Shown: piece after piece, positions 1 to 8,939 of the stretch | Layout: every line of letters begins with the position of its first letter | Numbering within the stretch: position 1 is the first letter of the stretch | DNA from: DASUPK01 sp963795665 | GTDB lineage: Bacteria > Actinomycetota > Thermoleophilia > Solirubrobacterales > 70-9 | Assembly: GCA_963795665.1 (NCBI GenBank) | Contig: CAWCIP010000008.1 | Coordinates: 1 to 64,000, forward strand | Direction of reading: 5' to 3' | Length of the DNA: 64,000 nt | The notes under the pieces: model-generated | The model's database searches: none | The model's input: only the letters and a program-made list of their open reading frames with translations | What the model was told of the DNA's origin: nothing | Position numbers and translations under genes: made by a program

Positions 1-3
1 CTG

Positions 4-393
4 ATGCCGCCCGCCGCGAAGGAGGAGATCGACGGCGGTGCCATCCTGATCGACGTTCGCGATCCCGAGCGCTACGACGCCGGTCACCTGGCGGGCGCGG
101 TCAACGTCCCCGCCGGCGAGAGCGCCCGCGACGCCCACGACGCCGCCTACGTGGAGGCGATCGAGGAGGCCGGGGCGGGCCCCGATGACCGCGTGATCCT
201 CGTCTGCGGCGAGGGCAACCGGTCGGCCCGCGCCGCCGACGCACTCCAGAACGAGCACGACTTCAAGCACGTGGCCTCCATCATCGGAGGATCGAAGCTC
301 TGGAACGAGCTCTCCTATCCCATCGAAGGAGAGATCGCGATCGGCGACGAAGAGGCCGAGACACACTTGGAAGGCGAGGAGGACACAACCTGA
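4..393 (+). CDS. Rhodanese-domain sulfurtransferase (5' end uncertain)
   Basis: Single rhodanese domain of about 129 residues. The sequence shows the LIDVRDPERYDAGHLAGAVN core and a cysteine active loop CGEGNRS with the catalytic Cys at about residue 68. Rhodaneses carry sulfur as a Cys persulfide. The ATG at position 4 starts very close to the beginning of the domain, so the real start may lie upstream of the window. Its TGA overlaps the ATG of the next gene by one base (TGATG), so the two are probably translated together. With a MoeZ-like enzyme and a CysO-like carrier downstream, a role as sulfur donor in thiocarboxylate formation is a reasonable inference. A general thiosulfate or cyanide-detoxifying rhodanese is the alternative. 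Confidence 0.85.
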   Translation: MPPAAKEEIDGGAILIDVRDPERYDAGHLAGAVNVPAGESARDAHDAAYVEAIEEAGAGPDDRVILVCGEGNRSARAADALQNEHDFKHVASIIGGSKLWNELSYPIEGEIAIGDEEAETHLEGEEDTT

Positions 394-1562
394 TGGCCAC
401 CACCGAGACGATCGAGCAGGTCAAGGAGCGGATCGAGGAGGTCGATCCCGCCGAGGCCCTGGAGGAGCTCAAGGGCGACGGCGTCGCGCTGATCGACATC
501 CGCGAGCCCTACGAGCACATGGAGGCTCACATCGACGGCGGCGAGCTGGTTCGCCCCGCCGACGTCGTCGATCGCATCGAGGAGGTCGTCCCCGATCACT
601 CGCAGCGGGTGCTCCTCTACTGCGCGTCCGGCAACCGCTCCGCCCGCGCCGCCGACGAGCTGCGCGAGCTCGGCTACGAGAACGCCGCGTCCGTGCGCGG
701 CGGGATCAAGGCCTGGGAGGCCGAGGGCCTTCCGGTCGTGATGGCGGAGGGCATGACTCCCGAGCAGCGCAACCGCTACTCCCGCCACACCCTGCTTCCC
801 GAGGTCGGCGTCGAGGGTCAGCTCAAGATGCTGAACGCGAAGGTCCTGCTGGTCGGCGCCGGCGGCCTGGGCGCCCCCTCCGCCCTGTATCTGGCCGCGG
901 CCGGCATCGGCACGCTCGGCCTGGTCGACGACGACGAGGTCGACGAGTCGAACCTGCAGCGCCAGGTGATCCACAACACCGAGCGGATCGGCCAGCCCAA
1001 GACGGAGTCGGCGCGCAAGACGATCGAGGCGCTCAACCCCGACGTCGACGTCATCGAGCACCGGACCCGGCTCGACGCCTCCAACATCATCGACATCATC
1101 AAGGACTACGACGTGATCGTCGACGGGGCGGACAACTTCCCGACCCGGTATCTGCTGAACGATGCGTCGGTGCGGCTGCGCAAGCCGGTCGTCTCCGCCT
1201 CGATCCTCGCCTTCGACGGGCAGATCTCGACCTTCGTCCCCTTCGAGGGCCCCTGCTACCGCTGCCTGTACCCGACGCCGCCCCCGGCCGAGCTCGCCCC
1301 GAGCTGCGGCGCCGCCGGCGTGCTCGGCGTGATGGCGGGCGTGATGGGCCTGCTGCAGGCGAACGAGGTGATCAAGCTCGTGGTCGGCATCGGCGAGCCG
1401 CTGATCGGCCGCCTGCTGCTCTACGACTCGCTCGGCACGCACTTCACCGAGCTCAAGGTCCGCCGCGACCCGGAGTGCCCGATCTGCGGCCCGAACGCCG
1501 AGGAGATCCCGGAGTCGGAGATGGGCAAGTTCCCCGACTACGAGCTCTTCTGCGCCGCCTGA
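393..1562 (+). CDS. moeZ: MoeZ/MoeB/ThiF-family sulfur-carrier adenylyltransferase with N-terminal rhodanese domain
   Basis: 389 residues in two parts. Residues about 20-115 are a rhodanese domain with Cys77 in the loop CASGNRS. From about 125 on is an E1-like ThiF/MoeB domain: GAGGLG nucleotide loop at 155-160, the acidic DDDEVDESNLQRQ segment, DGADNFPTRY, and two CxxC pairs (CYRC, CPIC) for structural zinc. Such enzymes adenylate the C-terminal Gly-Gly of ubiquitin-like carriers and convert it to a thiocarboxylate. In the usual actinobacterial MoeZ the rhodanese domain is C-terminal, so the order here is reversed. It sits 25 bp upstream of the GG-ending carrier at 1588, its likely substrate. 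The exact family name (MoeZ or MoeB) is by analogy. Confidence 0.88.
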   Translation: MATTETIEQVKERIEEVDPAEALEELKGDGVALIDIREPYEHMEAHIDGGELVRPADVVDRIEEVVPDHSQRVLLYCASGNRSARAADELRELGYENAASVRGGIKAWEAEGLPVVMAEGMTPEQRNRYSRHTLLPEVGVEGQLKMLNAKVLLVGAGGLGAPSALYLAAAGIGTLGLVDDDEVDESNLQRQVIHNTERIGQPKTESARKTIEALNPDVDVIEHRTRLDASNIIDIIKDYDVIVDGADNFPTRYLLNDASVRLRKPVVSASILAFDGQISTFVPFEGPCYRCLYPTPPPAELAPSCGAAGVLGVMAGVMGLLQANEVIKLVVGIGEPLIGRLLLYDSLGTHFTELKVRRDPECPICGPNAEEIPESEMGKFPDYELFCAA

Positions 1563-1573
1563 GCGCGGCCCGG

Positions 1574-1579
1574 TAGGTT
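1574..1579 (+). promoter_or_regulatory. Putative -10 element (TAGGTT) of leaderless cysO
   Basis: TAGGTT fits the TAnnnT actinobacterial -10 pattern and ends 8 nt before the ATG at 1588. No Shine-Dalgarno sequence lies in between, so a transcript from here would begin at or next to the start codon. It would let cysO be expressed apart from moeZ. Confidence 0.45.
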
Positions 1580-1587
1580 TCCCGCCC

Positions 1588-1860
1588 ATGCCGACGATCA
1601 AGGTGCCACCGGTGCTGCGCCCGCAGACGGACGGCGAGGCCGAGGTCAGGGTCGACGGCGGCACCGTCGGCGAAGCGCTCAGGGCCCTCGCCGAGCGCTA
1701 CCCGGAGACGAAGGACCAGCTCTTCTCGCCCGAGGGCGAGCTCAACCGCTACGTCAACGTCTATCTGAACGACGAGGACGTCCGGGTCCTGGACGGCCTC
1801 GACACCTCCGCCGGGGATTCGGACACCGTGGTCATCCTGCCGGCGATGGCCGGCGGCTGA
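1588..1860 (+). CDS. cysO: MoaD/ThiS-family sulfur carrier protein, CysO-like
   Basis: 90-residue ubiquitin-like carrier ending in Ala-Gly-Gly (ILPAMAGG), the C-terminus that is adenylated and thiocarboxylated in MoaD, ThiS and CysO. The mid part (VNVYLNDEDVRVLDGL) and the length agree with CysO. In Mycobacterium the CysO thiocarboxylate donates sulfur to O-phosphoserine through CysM and the cysteine is then cut off by Mec. Both partners are in this window (31453 and 34807), which favours CysO over molybdopterin MoaD. The gene follows the MoeZ-like activator directly. The reading frame of the broken glycosidase gene on the other strand would run across it, but this short ORF has clear family features and is the real gene. 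Confidence 0.9.
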   Translation: MPTIKVPPVLRPQTDGEAEVRVDGGTVGEALRALAERYPETKDQLFSPEGELNRYVNVYLNDEDVRVLDGLDTSAGDSDTVVILPAMAGG

Positions 1861-1892
1861 GCGCAGCGCAGGCCCTCGGATGGCCAGGCGAT

Positions 1893-3000
1893 CTAGCGGC
1901 GTGCCCGCCCGGTCAGACGACGTGAAGGCGCTCCAGGCGGGCTTGGGCTTCAGGTCGGCGTTGAACAGGCCCGTGTACTGGAACCAGATTCCGCCGCTCG
2001 GGATGTCGCGCCACGAGTACCAGATCACCCCCGGGATCTTGTACCGCTTGCGGTTCTTCGCCAGCAGCTTGTAGGTCTGGCGCAGGTACTTCGCCTGGCG
2101 CCGCCGCGACACCGTCAGCGCGGTCCGGGGGCCTCCGGTGGCCCAGCCGACCTCCGTGAGCCAGAGCTTGGCCTTCTTGTCCTTGTGCTGGGCCATGGTC
2201 CGGCGCCAGTCCCTGACGCGGTCCAGGGCCTGCTCCGGCGTGGTCGAGTACGGGTGCAGCGCCGTCGCGTCGAAGAGCCTCTTGCCCCCGTTCCGGTAGA
2301 TCCCATCCAGGAAGCGGTCGCCGTCCATCGAGTGCCTGAAGCGCGGGGTGGGGAAGAGCCCCGCGAGCACGATCTTCGCGCCCGGGTCGCCGCTCTTGAT
2401 CCCGGCGTGGAACTTCTTCAGCAGCCGGACATACTGCTTCGGATTCGGCTTGCGGTACCAGAAGCTCGGCGAGTTGACCTCGTTCCAGAGCTGCCACCAG
2501 GCCACCGGCACTTGCGGCACGTCCGGGTGCTGCGCCCAGAAGATGCCGTCATGGCCGTAGCGCTGGGCGGCGGCCGCCACGAAGTTCCGGAAGTCGGCCC
2601 AGTGCTTCTTCGGGGGCGGCAGGTTGGGGCGCTGCGACACCCAGGGCGGCGAGCCGTAGACCGTCGGCAGCACCCTGATCCCGTTCTCCGCCGCGGCCTG
2701 GACGATCTGGTCGTAGTGGCTCCAGTCGTAGGGAGCTGCGCCGGTTGGCTGGACGGCTCCCCAGTAGAGGTTGATGCGCAGCGTGCCCAGGCGGGCGGCG
2801 CCCATCCGATTGATCTCCGAGGAGCTCGGGTCGTCCGCCGGGATCAGTCCATAGAACTCCCGCGGCACCGCGTGCGCCGCGGGAGGGCCCCCCAGGGAGA
2901 CCAGGAGGACCGCCAGGAGCGCGATCAGGCGCGCCCTGTGCGCCCAGGAGCGGCCGGCGGGAATGTCGGGGTGAGATCGGTTCACTGGATCGGAGAACAC
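1893..3000 (-). CDS. Secreted clan GH-A glycosidase-like protein (3' end frameshifted)
   Basis: About 369 codons from a GTG at 3000. It has a signal peptide (RARLIALLAVLLVSLGG...AHA) followed by a (beta/alpha)8 glycosidase-like domain: WQLWNEVNSPSFW carries the acid/base Asn-Glu pair and LTEVGWATGG a candidate nucleophile Glu. It is a close paralogue of the next gene (3083-4126), which ends AFTSLTGGTP-stop. Here the frame continues as AFTSSDRAGTP and runs to 1453, antisense to cysO. Dropping one base near 1915 restores AFTSLTGRARR and a TAG at 1893-1895. The true end is therefore probably 1893, and the readthrough product is an artefact of a one-base indel. Substrate unknown; a role in trimming or building surface glycan is inferred from the adjoining locus. 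Confidence 0.75.
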
Positions 3001-3082
3001 GCGGGCGCCGGCCCAGTTGCGATGGCGCGGCGGCGTCGGTCCGGGCGGTTAGCCCGGCCTGGCCCTCAGCGCAGCCTCGATG

Positions 3083-4126
3083 TCAGGGCGTTCCGCCGGT
3101 CAGGCTGGTGAAGGCGCTCCAGGCGGGCTTCGGATCGAAATCCGCCGTGAACAGGCCCGTGTGCTGGAACCAGATCCCTCCGTTGATGTCCCGCCACGAG
3201 TACCAGATCACGCCGGCGATCTTGTACTTGCCGCGCTTCCCCGCCATCAGGTTGAAGGTCTTCCGGAGATTCTTGGCCTGCTTCTGGGGTGAGACGACCA
3301 GCGCCGTCGGCGGATTGCCGCCGGTCGCCCAGCCGACCTCGGTGATCCACAGCTTGGTGCGCTTGTCCTTGTACCGAGACATGATCTGGCGCGTCTCCTT
3401 GACCGCGTTCAGGGCGTCGCGCGGCGTGCTCGCGTAGGGATGCATCGCGACCGCGTCGAAAAGGCCCTTCGACCCCTTGCTCTTGTAGATGGCGGGCAGG
3501 AAGCGGTCCAGCGGTATTCCGTGCCTGATCCTGGGCGTCCGGAAGAGCCCGGCCAGCACGACCTTCGCCGAGGGGTCCCCGGCCCTGATGCCGCCGCTGA
3601 ACTGGCGGAGGTATCGGACGTACTGCTTGGGGTTGGGCTTCCCGAACCAGAAGCTGGGCGAGTTGACCTCGTTCCAGAACTGCCAGTAGATGACCGGCAG
3701 CTTGGGAATGCTGGGGTTCTCCGACCAGAAGGTGCCGTTGGCGCCGTAGCGGGCCGCGGCGGCCTGCACGAACGCCCTGAAATCGCCCAAATGCGCCTTA
3801 TCGGGCGGATAGTTCGTCTTCTTCGCGGCCCAGGAGGGGGAGCTGTAGACGGTCGGCAGCACGCGGATGCCGTTCTTGGCCGCCTCCCCGATGATCGCGT
3901 CGTAGTGGCTGAAGTCGAGCGTCCCGCCGGGGTTGGGCTGGACGGCCCCCCAGACGAAGTTGATCCGCAGCGTCCCCACCTTGCCGGCGCCCATCCGGGC
4001 GATCTCGGTCGAGTCGGGGTCGTTGGCCGGGATCACCCCGTAGAACGCGCGGGGCGCGGCGGCGCCCGCATGCGGGGCGAGCACGAGGCAAATCAGCAGG
4101 GTCGTCGCGATGACGAGGCGGCGCAC
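3083..4126 (-). CDS. Secreted clan GH-A glycosidase-like protein
   Basis: Intact tandem paralogue of the 1893-3000 gene, about 347 residues. N-terminal signal peptide (LVIATTLLICLVLAPHAGA), then GTLRINFVWGAVQP, a YWQFWNEVNSPSFW acid/base motif and LWITEVGWATGG with the putative nucleophile, ending WYSWRDI...AWSAFTSLTGGTP. I prefer the GTG at 4126, because an AAAGGAGA ribosome site at 4133-4140 has good spacing to it; a GTG at 4132 directly abuts that site. The fold is that of GH5/GH39-like enzymes, but the specific family and sugar cannot be read from the sequence. It lies next to a surface-glycan locus and probably acts outside the cell. Confidence 0.85.
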   Translation of the reverse strand: MRRLVIATTLLICLVLAPHAGAAAPRAFYGVIPANDPDSTEIARMGAGKVGTLRINFVWGAVQPNPGGTLDFSHYDAIIGEAAKNGIRVLPTVYSSPSWAAKKTNYPPDKAHLGDFRAFVQAAAARYGANGTFWSENPSIPKLPVIYWQFWNEVNSPSFWFGKPNPKQYVRYLRQFSGGIRAGDPSAKVVLAGLFRTPRIRHGIPLDRFLPAIYKSKGSKGLFDAVAMHPYASTPRDALNAVKETRQIMSRYKDKRTKLWITEVGWATGGNPPTALVVSPQKQAKNLRKTFNLMAGKRGKYKIAGVIWYSWRDINGGIWFQHTGLFTADFDPKPAWSAFTSLTGGTP

Positions 4127-4142
4127 GGTCACTCTCCTTTGG

Positions 4143-4655
4143 TTAGGCGGCTTTGTCCCGGCCGGTGATGATCTCGCCGTCCGGTGTTCGAGGGCTGCGG
4201 GCGCCGGGGGCGCCTGGGTTGGTCTGGGGCTCGGGTTCGCCCTCTCCGTCGCCGAGCTGCCTGCGCCGCAGGGTCATCCCCACGGCCGCGGCGATCACGG
4301 CGGCGATCATCAGCAGCACGATCGGGTTGAGCAGGATGCTCCCGGAGGAGCCGTCGCCACCGCCGCCCGATCCTGACCCTCCAATCGGCGCGGCCACGCT
4401 CGCGGCGTCCTTCTTCTTGCCGTTGTCGTTGCTGTTGCCGTTGCCGTTGGTGCCCTGTGAGCCCTTCCCGCTCCCTTGTGGCAGGGTGGATACTCCGGAT
4501 CCCCCGCCGGCGGAGTGGGCGGTGGCATTCCCGCCCGCGTTCGGGACCTTGGGCAGGTACTCGTCCCCGGCGGGGCCGGCCAGGGCGACGGGTGCGAGGG
4601 CAAGCGAAAACGCCGCCCCCGCAATCAGTGCTTTGACTGTCATGCGGGCGCTCAT
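4143..4655 (-). CDS. Secreted, C-terminally membrane-anchored Gly/Ser/Asn-rich protein, function unknown
   Basis: About 170 residues from the ATG at 4655 (an in-frame ATG lies upstream at 4721 but would add a non-signal N-terminus). Visible parts: signal peptide VKALIAGAAFSLALAPVALA, a low-complexity Gly/Ser/Asn linker (GNGNSNDNGKKK, SGSGGGGDGSSG), one transmembrane helix (LLNPIVLLMIAAVIAAAVGM) and a basic then acidic cytoplasmic tail. The layout resembles actinobacterial surface or cell-wall anchored proteins. No catalytic motif is seen. Only 16 bp separate its stop from the glycosidase start at 4126, so the two may be one transcript, and it is divergent from the polymerase gene at 4712. Confidence 0.7.
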   Translation of the reverse strand: MSARMTVKALIAGAAFSLALAPVALAGPAGDEYLPKVPNAGGNATAHSAGGGSGVSTLPQGSGKGSQGTNGNGNSNDNGKKKDAASVAAPIGGSGSGGGGDGSSGSILLNPIVLLMIAAVIAAAVGMTLRRRQLGDGEGEPEPQTNPGAPGARSPRTPDGEIITGRDKAA

Positions 4656-4679
4656 ACGAAATTGTGAGGGGGCGAAGAT

Positions 4680-4705
4680 ACTGACTTCCCCGCAAGACTG
4701 ACTTC
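4680..4705 (+). repeat. Direct repeat ACTGACTTC x2 in divergent promoter region
   Basis: ACTGACTTC occurs at 4680-4688 and again at 4697-4705, 17 bp apart start to start, in the 56-bp gap between the divergent genes starting at 4655 and 4712. The same CTGACTTC core is tandemly repeated before the gene starting at 38210. It could be a site for a regulator that binds direct repeats; this is inference only. Confidence 0.35.
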
Positions 4706-4711
4706 GAATCC

Positions 4712-6584
4712 ATGATTTCAACGATCAGACAACACGCAGGAGCCGCATTGGTTGCGGCGGCGGTCGTGATTGCCGCCTTTGCGCAGGGTCTCTTCGACCC
4801 GACGGGCTACGCGGCCGCGTCGATCGTGATCTGGGCCGCGGTCGTCGCGGGGCTGGTGGGGCGCGCCCTGCCATCGGCTCCGGTCGGCAGGCTCGCCGCG
4901 GCGGCCGGGCTCTGCCTCGCGGCCACCGCGGTGCTCGCGACCGCCTCGGTGGCGTGGGCGAGCGACCAGGGCCGCGCCTTCGACGAGGCGGTCAGGGTCT
5001 CGTTCTATCTCGGGCTCTTCGTGATCGCCGCCTGCACGGCGACCCGAGCCGGCCGGGCTCAGTGGCTCGGGGGGCTGGCCGGCGGCCTCGGCGTCGTGGC
5101 CGTGGTCGCGCTCTTCTCATATCTGCAGCCCGGCATCCTCGACAGCGGGGTCAGCGACGTCCCGAACGCGGCGGGCAGGCTCTCGTACCCGATCGGCTAC
5201 TGGAACGGGACCGCCGCTCTGCTGGCGGCCGCGGCGACGCTGCTCGCCTACGGTGGCGTACAGGGGCCGACCAGGGCGCTGCGGGCCGCCGCGACGGCGG
5301 CGATCCCCTTGGCCACGCTCGGGATCTGGCTCACAAGCTCCAGGGGAGGCGGGGCGGCCGTCGTGATCGCGTGGGCCGTCCTGGTGGCGGCGTCACCCGA
5401 TCGCGCCCGGCAGCTCCTGACCATCGCGATCGGGGTGGTTGGCGCCGCCGTGCTGATCCTCGCGTCCGAGCAGATGCATGCTCTGACGAGCGGCGTCGTC
5501 GACTCGGCCAAGCGGGATGACGGAGATCTCATGTCCGCGCTGTGCGTGGCTGTGGCGGGGATCACCGGAGCCGTCGCCTGGTGGACGGATGTATGGAGGC
5601 CCACGATCCGGATCTCGCGCCCGGTCGGCGTCGCCCTGGGCGTGGTCGCGATCGCCGCGGTTGCCGGCGGAGCGATAGCCGCTCATCCCGCCGATCGGTT
5701 CCGCGAGTTCGAGAAGGCGCCGTCCGCGAGAGGGGGAATCCCGGTCGGAGCCGCAGACCTGAGCTCGAATGGACGCTGGCAGTTCTGGGGGGAGGCGCTC
5801 GACGCGTTCGAGAACAGTCCGGTCGGCGGCGTCGGAGCGGGCGGATACGAGGGCTGGTGGGGCCGGCATGCGAGCGCGCCGCTGTTCGTCCGCAACGCTC
5901 ACTCGCTCCCCCTGCAGCAGGCCGCCGAGCTGGGCATCCCCGGAATCGCTCTCTTTCTCGGGTTCGTGGGCGCCGTCGCGATAGCGGGGTGGCGCCGCCT
6001 CCGAGCGGGCCTCGAGGGGGACGCCGGGATTCTGGTCGCGGTGGTCGTTGCCGGGGCCGTCGGGGCGGCCGTCGACTGGACCTGGGAGATCCCGGCGGTG
6101 TTCGGCCCCGCGGTCGTCTGCGCGGCCCTGCTCCTGGCGTCGGCCCCGACTCGCCCGCTCGCGCGCAACGGCGTACCTCCTCGGCCTGGGCACGGTGGTG
6201 GCCGCCTGGATCGCCATGGTCGCGGGCGGGCTGGTGGTGCTCACCGAGCTGGAGCTGACGCAGAGCAGGGATGCGGCCTCGGCGAACCGGATCGGCGAGG
6301 GCATCGATCGGGCGCGCGCAGCCAAGACCGTCCAGCCCTGGTCGTCGGAGCCGTACACGCAGCTGGCGCTGCTGGAGGCGGAGCGCGGCGACGTCTCGCA
6401 GGCGCTCGCCTACCTCAAACAGGCGGAGGCACGCGACTCTGAGGATTGGCGCCTGTCCTTGATTGAGGCTAATCTCCAACGGAGGCGAGGAGATCGGGCA
6501 GCGGCGTATACGGCAATCTTGCGGGCTCAGAGCCTGAGCCCGGTTCCGTTGGCGCTGAGACATCTTCCAACCAGTCAGGGATGA
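4712..6584 (+). CDS. O-antigen ligase/polymerase-like membrane protein with TPR tail (one frameshift)
   Basis: Hydrophobic protein with about 10-12 transmembrane segments. It contains a Wzy_C/WaaL-like region: SNGRWQFWGEALDAFENSPVGGVGAGGYEGWW followed by NAHSLPLQQAAELGIPG, the usual periplasmic loop ending in an NxHS-type motif. Such proteins polymerise or ligate lipid-linked glycans. The frame starting at 4712 turns into low-complexity noise after about 6164. The +1 frame continues sensibly as TAYLLGLGTVVAAWIAMVAGGLVVL (a last membrane helix) and a TPR-like tail (PYTQLALLEAERGDVSQALAYLKQAE) to 6584. One extra base in the GCGCGC run near 6160-6167 explains this. It opens the glycan locus, consistent with the polymerase of a Wzx/Wzy pathway. 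Confidence 0.78.
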
Positions 6585-6605
6585 GCGGAAAAGAGCACAG
6601 CAGCG

Positions 6606-7989
6606 TTGAGTCCAGCAGAAGCCCGAACCAAGGCGCCCGTACGCGACTTCCTCGACTCCGAGTCGGTGCGGAGGGCCCTGGTCGAGGCGTCCGCCACACT
6701 CCCCGACCCAGCCGCGGTGGTGGCGCGACGTCCGCCGCCGCCGGCTCCTTGCCCTTGCGGACTGCTGCGCGGTCGGGCTCGGACTGGCCTTCGTATTGCC
6801 GCCGGAGCGCGCCATCTGGATGCTGGCCTTCCTGCCCGCGTGGATCCTGGTCGCGAAGCTGGCCGGGCTCTACGACGCCGACCACCGGGTGATGCGTCAC
6901 CTGACGGTGGACGAGGCCCCCGTGATCTTCGCCTGGGGCGTGATCGGGGCCGTGGCCGCGAGCCTGCTCGGCGGACTCACCCCGGCCGGATCCCTGAGCA
7001 CCGGTGAGCTTGCGCTGACGGCGGGGGTGACGATCGTCGCCGATTTCGTCCTGCGGGTCGCCGCCAGAGCTGCGTGGCGGGCAAGCACGCCGCCCGAGCG
7101 CGCGCTGATCGTCGGCGATCACAGCCTCGCGCACGCCATGCGCCGGAAGATCGCCCTGTTCGCCGATCTGCACATGGCACCGGTCGAGCCCGGGGACGCC
7201 CGCGGCATCGACCGCGTGGTTCTCGCGCACGAGCGGATCGACGCCGGCGAGATCGCCGTGATCTCGGAGCTCTGCCACCGGCAGGGGGTCAAGCTCAGCC
7301 TCGTGTCGCCGCTGCGCGGGCAGGCGACTCCACATGAGATCTCTCGCCTGGCGGAGCTGCCGGTGTTCGAGTACCTCACCTCCGACGTCTCCCGCTCGAC
7401 GATGATGCTGAAGCGGGCCCTCGACCTGATCGTCGGCATCCCGCTCGCGCTTCTCGCCGCGCCGCTCTTTCCCGTGATCGCGGTGGCGATCTGGCTCGAG
7501 GACCGGGGCCCGATCCTGTTCGCGCAGCAGCGCGCCGGCTTCCATGGCGAGCCGTTCCGGCTGCTCAAGTTCCGGACCATGCACGTCGGCGCCGACAGCT
7601 CGCTCGAGGATCTGCTGGATGAGCTGCCCGAGCCGATGTTCAAGTTCCGCCATGACCCGCGGGTCACACGGGTCGGGCGGGTGCTGCGCAGGCTCAGCCT
7701 CGACGAGCTTCCGCAGATCTGGAACCTGCTGCGCGGCGACATGAGCCTGGTCGGGCCGCGGCCCGAGCAGCTCGACCTGGTGGAGCGCTACAGCCCGGAG
7801 CACCGCTTCCGGCTGGACGTGAAGCCGGGCCTCACCGGCCCGATGCAGGTGCACGGCCGCGGAGAGCTGACCTTCGAGGAGCGCCTCGCGGTCGAGCTCG
7901 ACTACGTCGAGAACCTCTCCATGGGCCGCGATCTGCGCATCCTGGCGCTCACCCCCGTGTGCGTGATTCGGGGCACCGGAGCCTTCTGA
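6606..7989 (+). CDS. Polyprenyl-phosphate sugar-1-phosphate transferase (WbaP/CpsE family, N-terminal frameshift)
   Basis: The C-terminal half is a bacterial sugar transferase domain: membrane helix KRALDLIVGIPLALLAAPLFP, FRTMHVGADSS, and the signature DELPQIWNLLRGDMSLVGPRP. These enzymes start glycan repeat-unit synthesis by placing sugar-1-phosphate on undecaprenyl phosphate. The N-terminal helices are read from about 6712 (WWRDVRRRRLLALADCCAVG) in one frame, while the first 30 residues (TKAPVRDFLDSESVRRALVEA) are in another. One extra base near 6705 joins them. The uninterrupted ORF starts only at the TTG at 6796. This is the initiating enzyme of the locus. Confidence 0.85.
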
Positions 7990-8939
7990 GCGCGACCGTC
8001 ATCGTCCCCACCGTCACGCCGGCGCGGGCGGTGAAGCTTCTGGAGTCGCTGGCGGGGGAGGGGATGGACTTCGAGGCGATCGTGGCCGACAACGGCACGG
8101 GAGCCCCGGAGCTCGACCGGGCGGTCGCCGCCATCGACGGGGCCCAGGTTCTGCGGCTGGAGTCGAACCTCGGCTATTCGCGCGCCGTCAACCTGGCGGC
8201 GCGGCGGGCGCAGGGCGATGCGCTCGTCCTGCTGAATGACGACAGCGTGATCGACCCGGGCTACGTCGAGCGGATCACGGCGGCGCTCGATCCGGCGAGC
8301 GGGGTCGTGATGGCCGCGGGCGTGATGCGCGACGCCCGGGCAACCGGCCTGATCGAGACGGCCGGGATCGAGATCGACCGGACGCTGCTCGCCTTCGACT
8401 ACCTGAACGGCGAGCCGGTCGAGGTGCTGGAGGGGCCGGTGGCCGATCCGGTCGGTCCCTCCGGGGCCGCGGCTGCGTTCTGGCGCGAGGCGTTCCTCGA
8501 GGTGGACGGGTTCGACGAGCGCCTGTTCGCCTATCTGGAGGACGTCGACCTCGTCCTGCGCCTCCGCCGCGCGGGTGGATCGTGCAGGCTGGCGAAGGGG
8601 GCCCGCGGGCTTCACGAGCACTCGGCGACCCTCGGGTCGGGATCGCGCCGCAAGGACTACCTGATGGGCTACGGCCGGGGATACCTGCTGCGCAAGTGGA
8701 ACGTGATCACGCCGCGGCGACTTCCCGGCATCGTCGCCCGCGAGCTCTCGGTCAGCGCCGGTCAGGCGGTCTTCGACCGGAACCTCGAGGGAGTGCGTGG
8801 GAGGGTCCGGGGGCTTCGCGCCGGGCGGCCCTCCGAGCCCTATCCGCTCGCCGCGCTGCTGCCGGACCCGCCGTCGCTCGCGGCGTCACTCGGCCGGCGC
8901 TGGCGCAGGCGCGCCAGGCTGCGGCGCAGGAGCGAGTGA
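7959..8939 (+). CDS. Family 2 glycosyltransferase (GT-A fold)
   Basis: 326 residues from a GTG that overlaps the end of the sugar transferase gene by 31 bp. GT-A features: ATVIVPTVTPARAVKLLESL at the N-terminus, VADNGTG, LLNDDSVIDPGYV (DxD-like metal site), GFDERLFAYLEDVDLVLRLRRAG (ED acceptor/base motif) and a C-terminal amphipathic region (YGRGYLLRKWNVI). Rhamnosyl- and related transferases of this type add sugars to the lipid-linked repeat unit at the inner membrane face. The basic C-terminus (RRWRRRARLRRRSE) overlaps the convergent gene by 100 bp, unusually long, so one of the two 3' ends may be misread. Confidence 0.85.
   Translation: MRDSGHRSLLSATVIVPTVTPARAVKLLESLAGEGMDFEAIVADNGTGAPELDRAVAAIDGAQVLRLESNLGYSRAVNLAARRAQGDALVLLNDDSVIDPGYVERITAALDPASGVVMAAGVMRDARATGLIETAGIEIDRTLLAFDYLNGEPVEVLEGPVADPVGPSGAAAAFWREAFLEVDGFDERLFAYLEDVDLVLRLRRAGGSCRLAKGARGLHEHSATLGSGSRRKDYLMGYGRGYLLRKWNVITPRRLPGIVARELSVSAGQAVFDRNLEGVRGRVRGLRAGRPSEPYPLAALLPDPPSLAASLGRRWRRRARLRRRSE

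Noticed and set aside
6100..6600. Programmed frameshift in the polymerase gene
   Set aside because: No slippery heptamer or downstream structure stands out, and many neighbouring genes have similar shifts, so an indel error is simpler.
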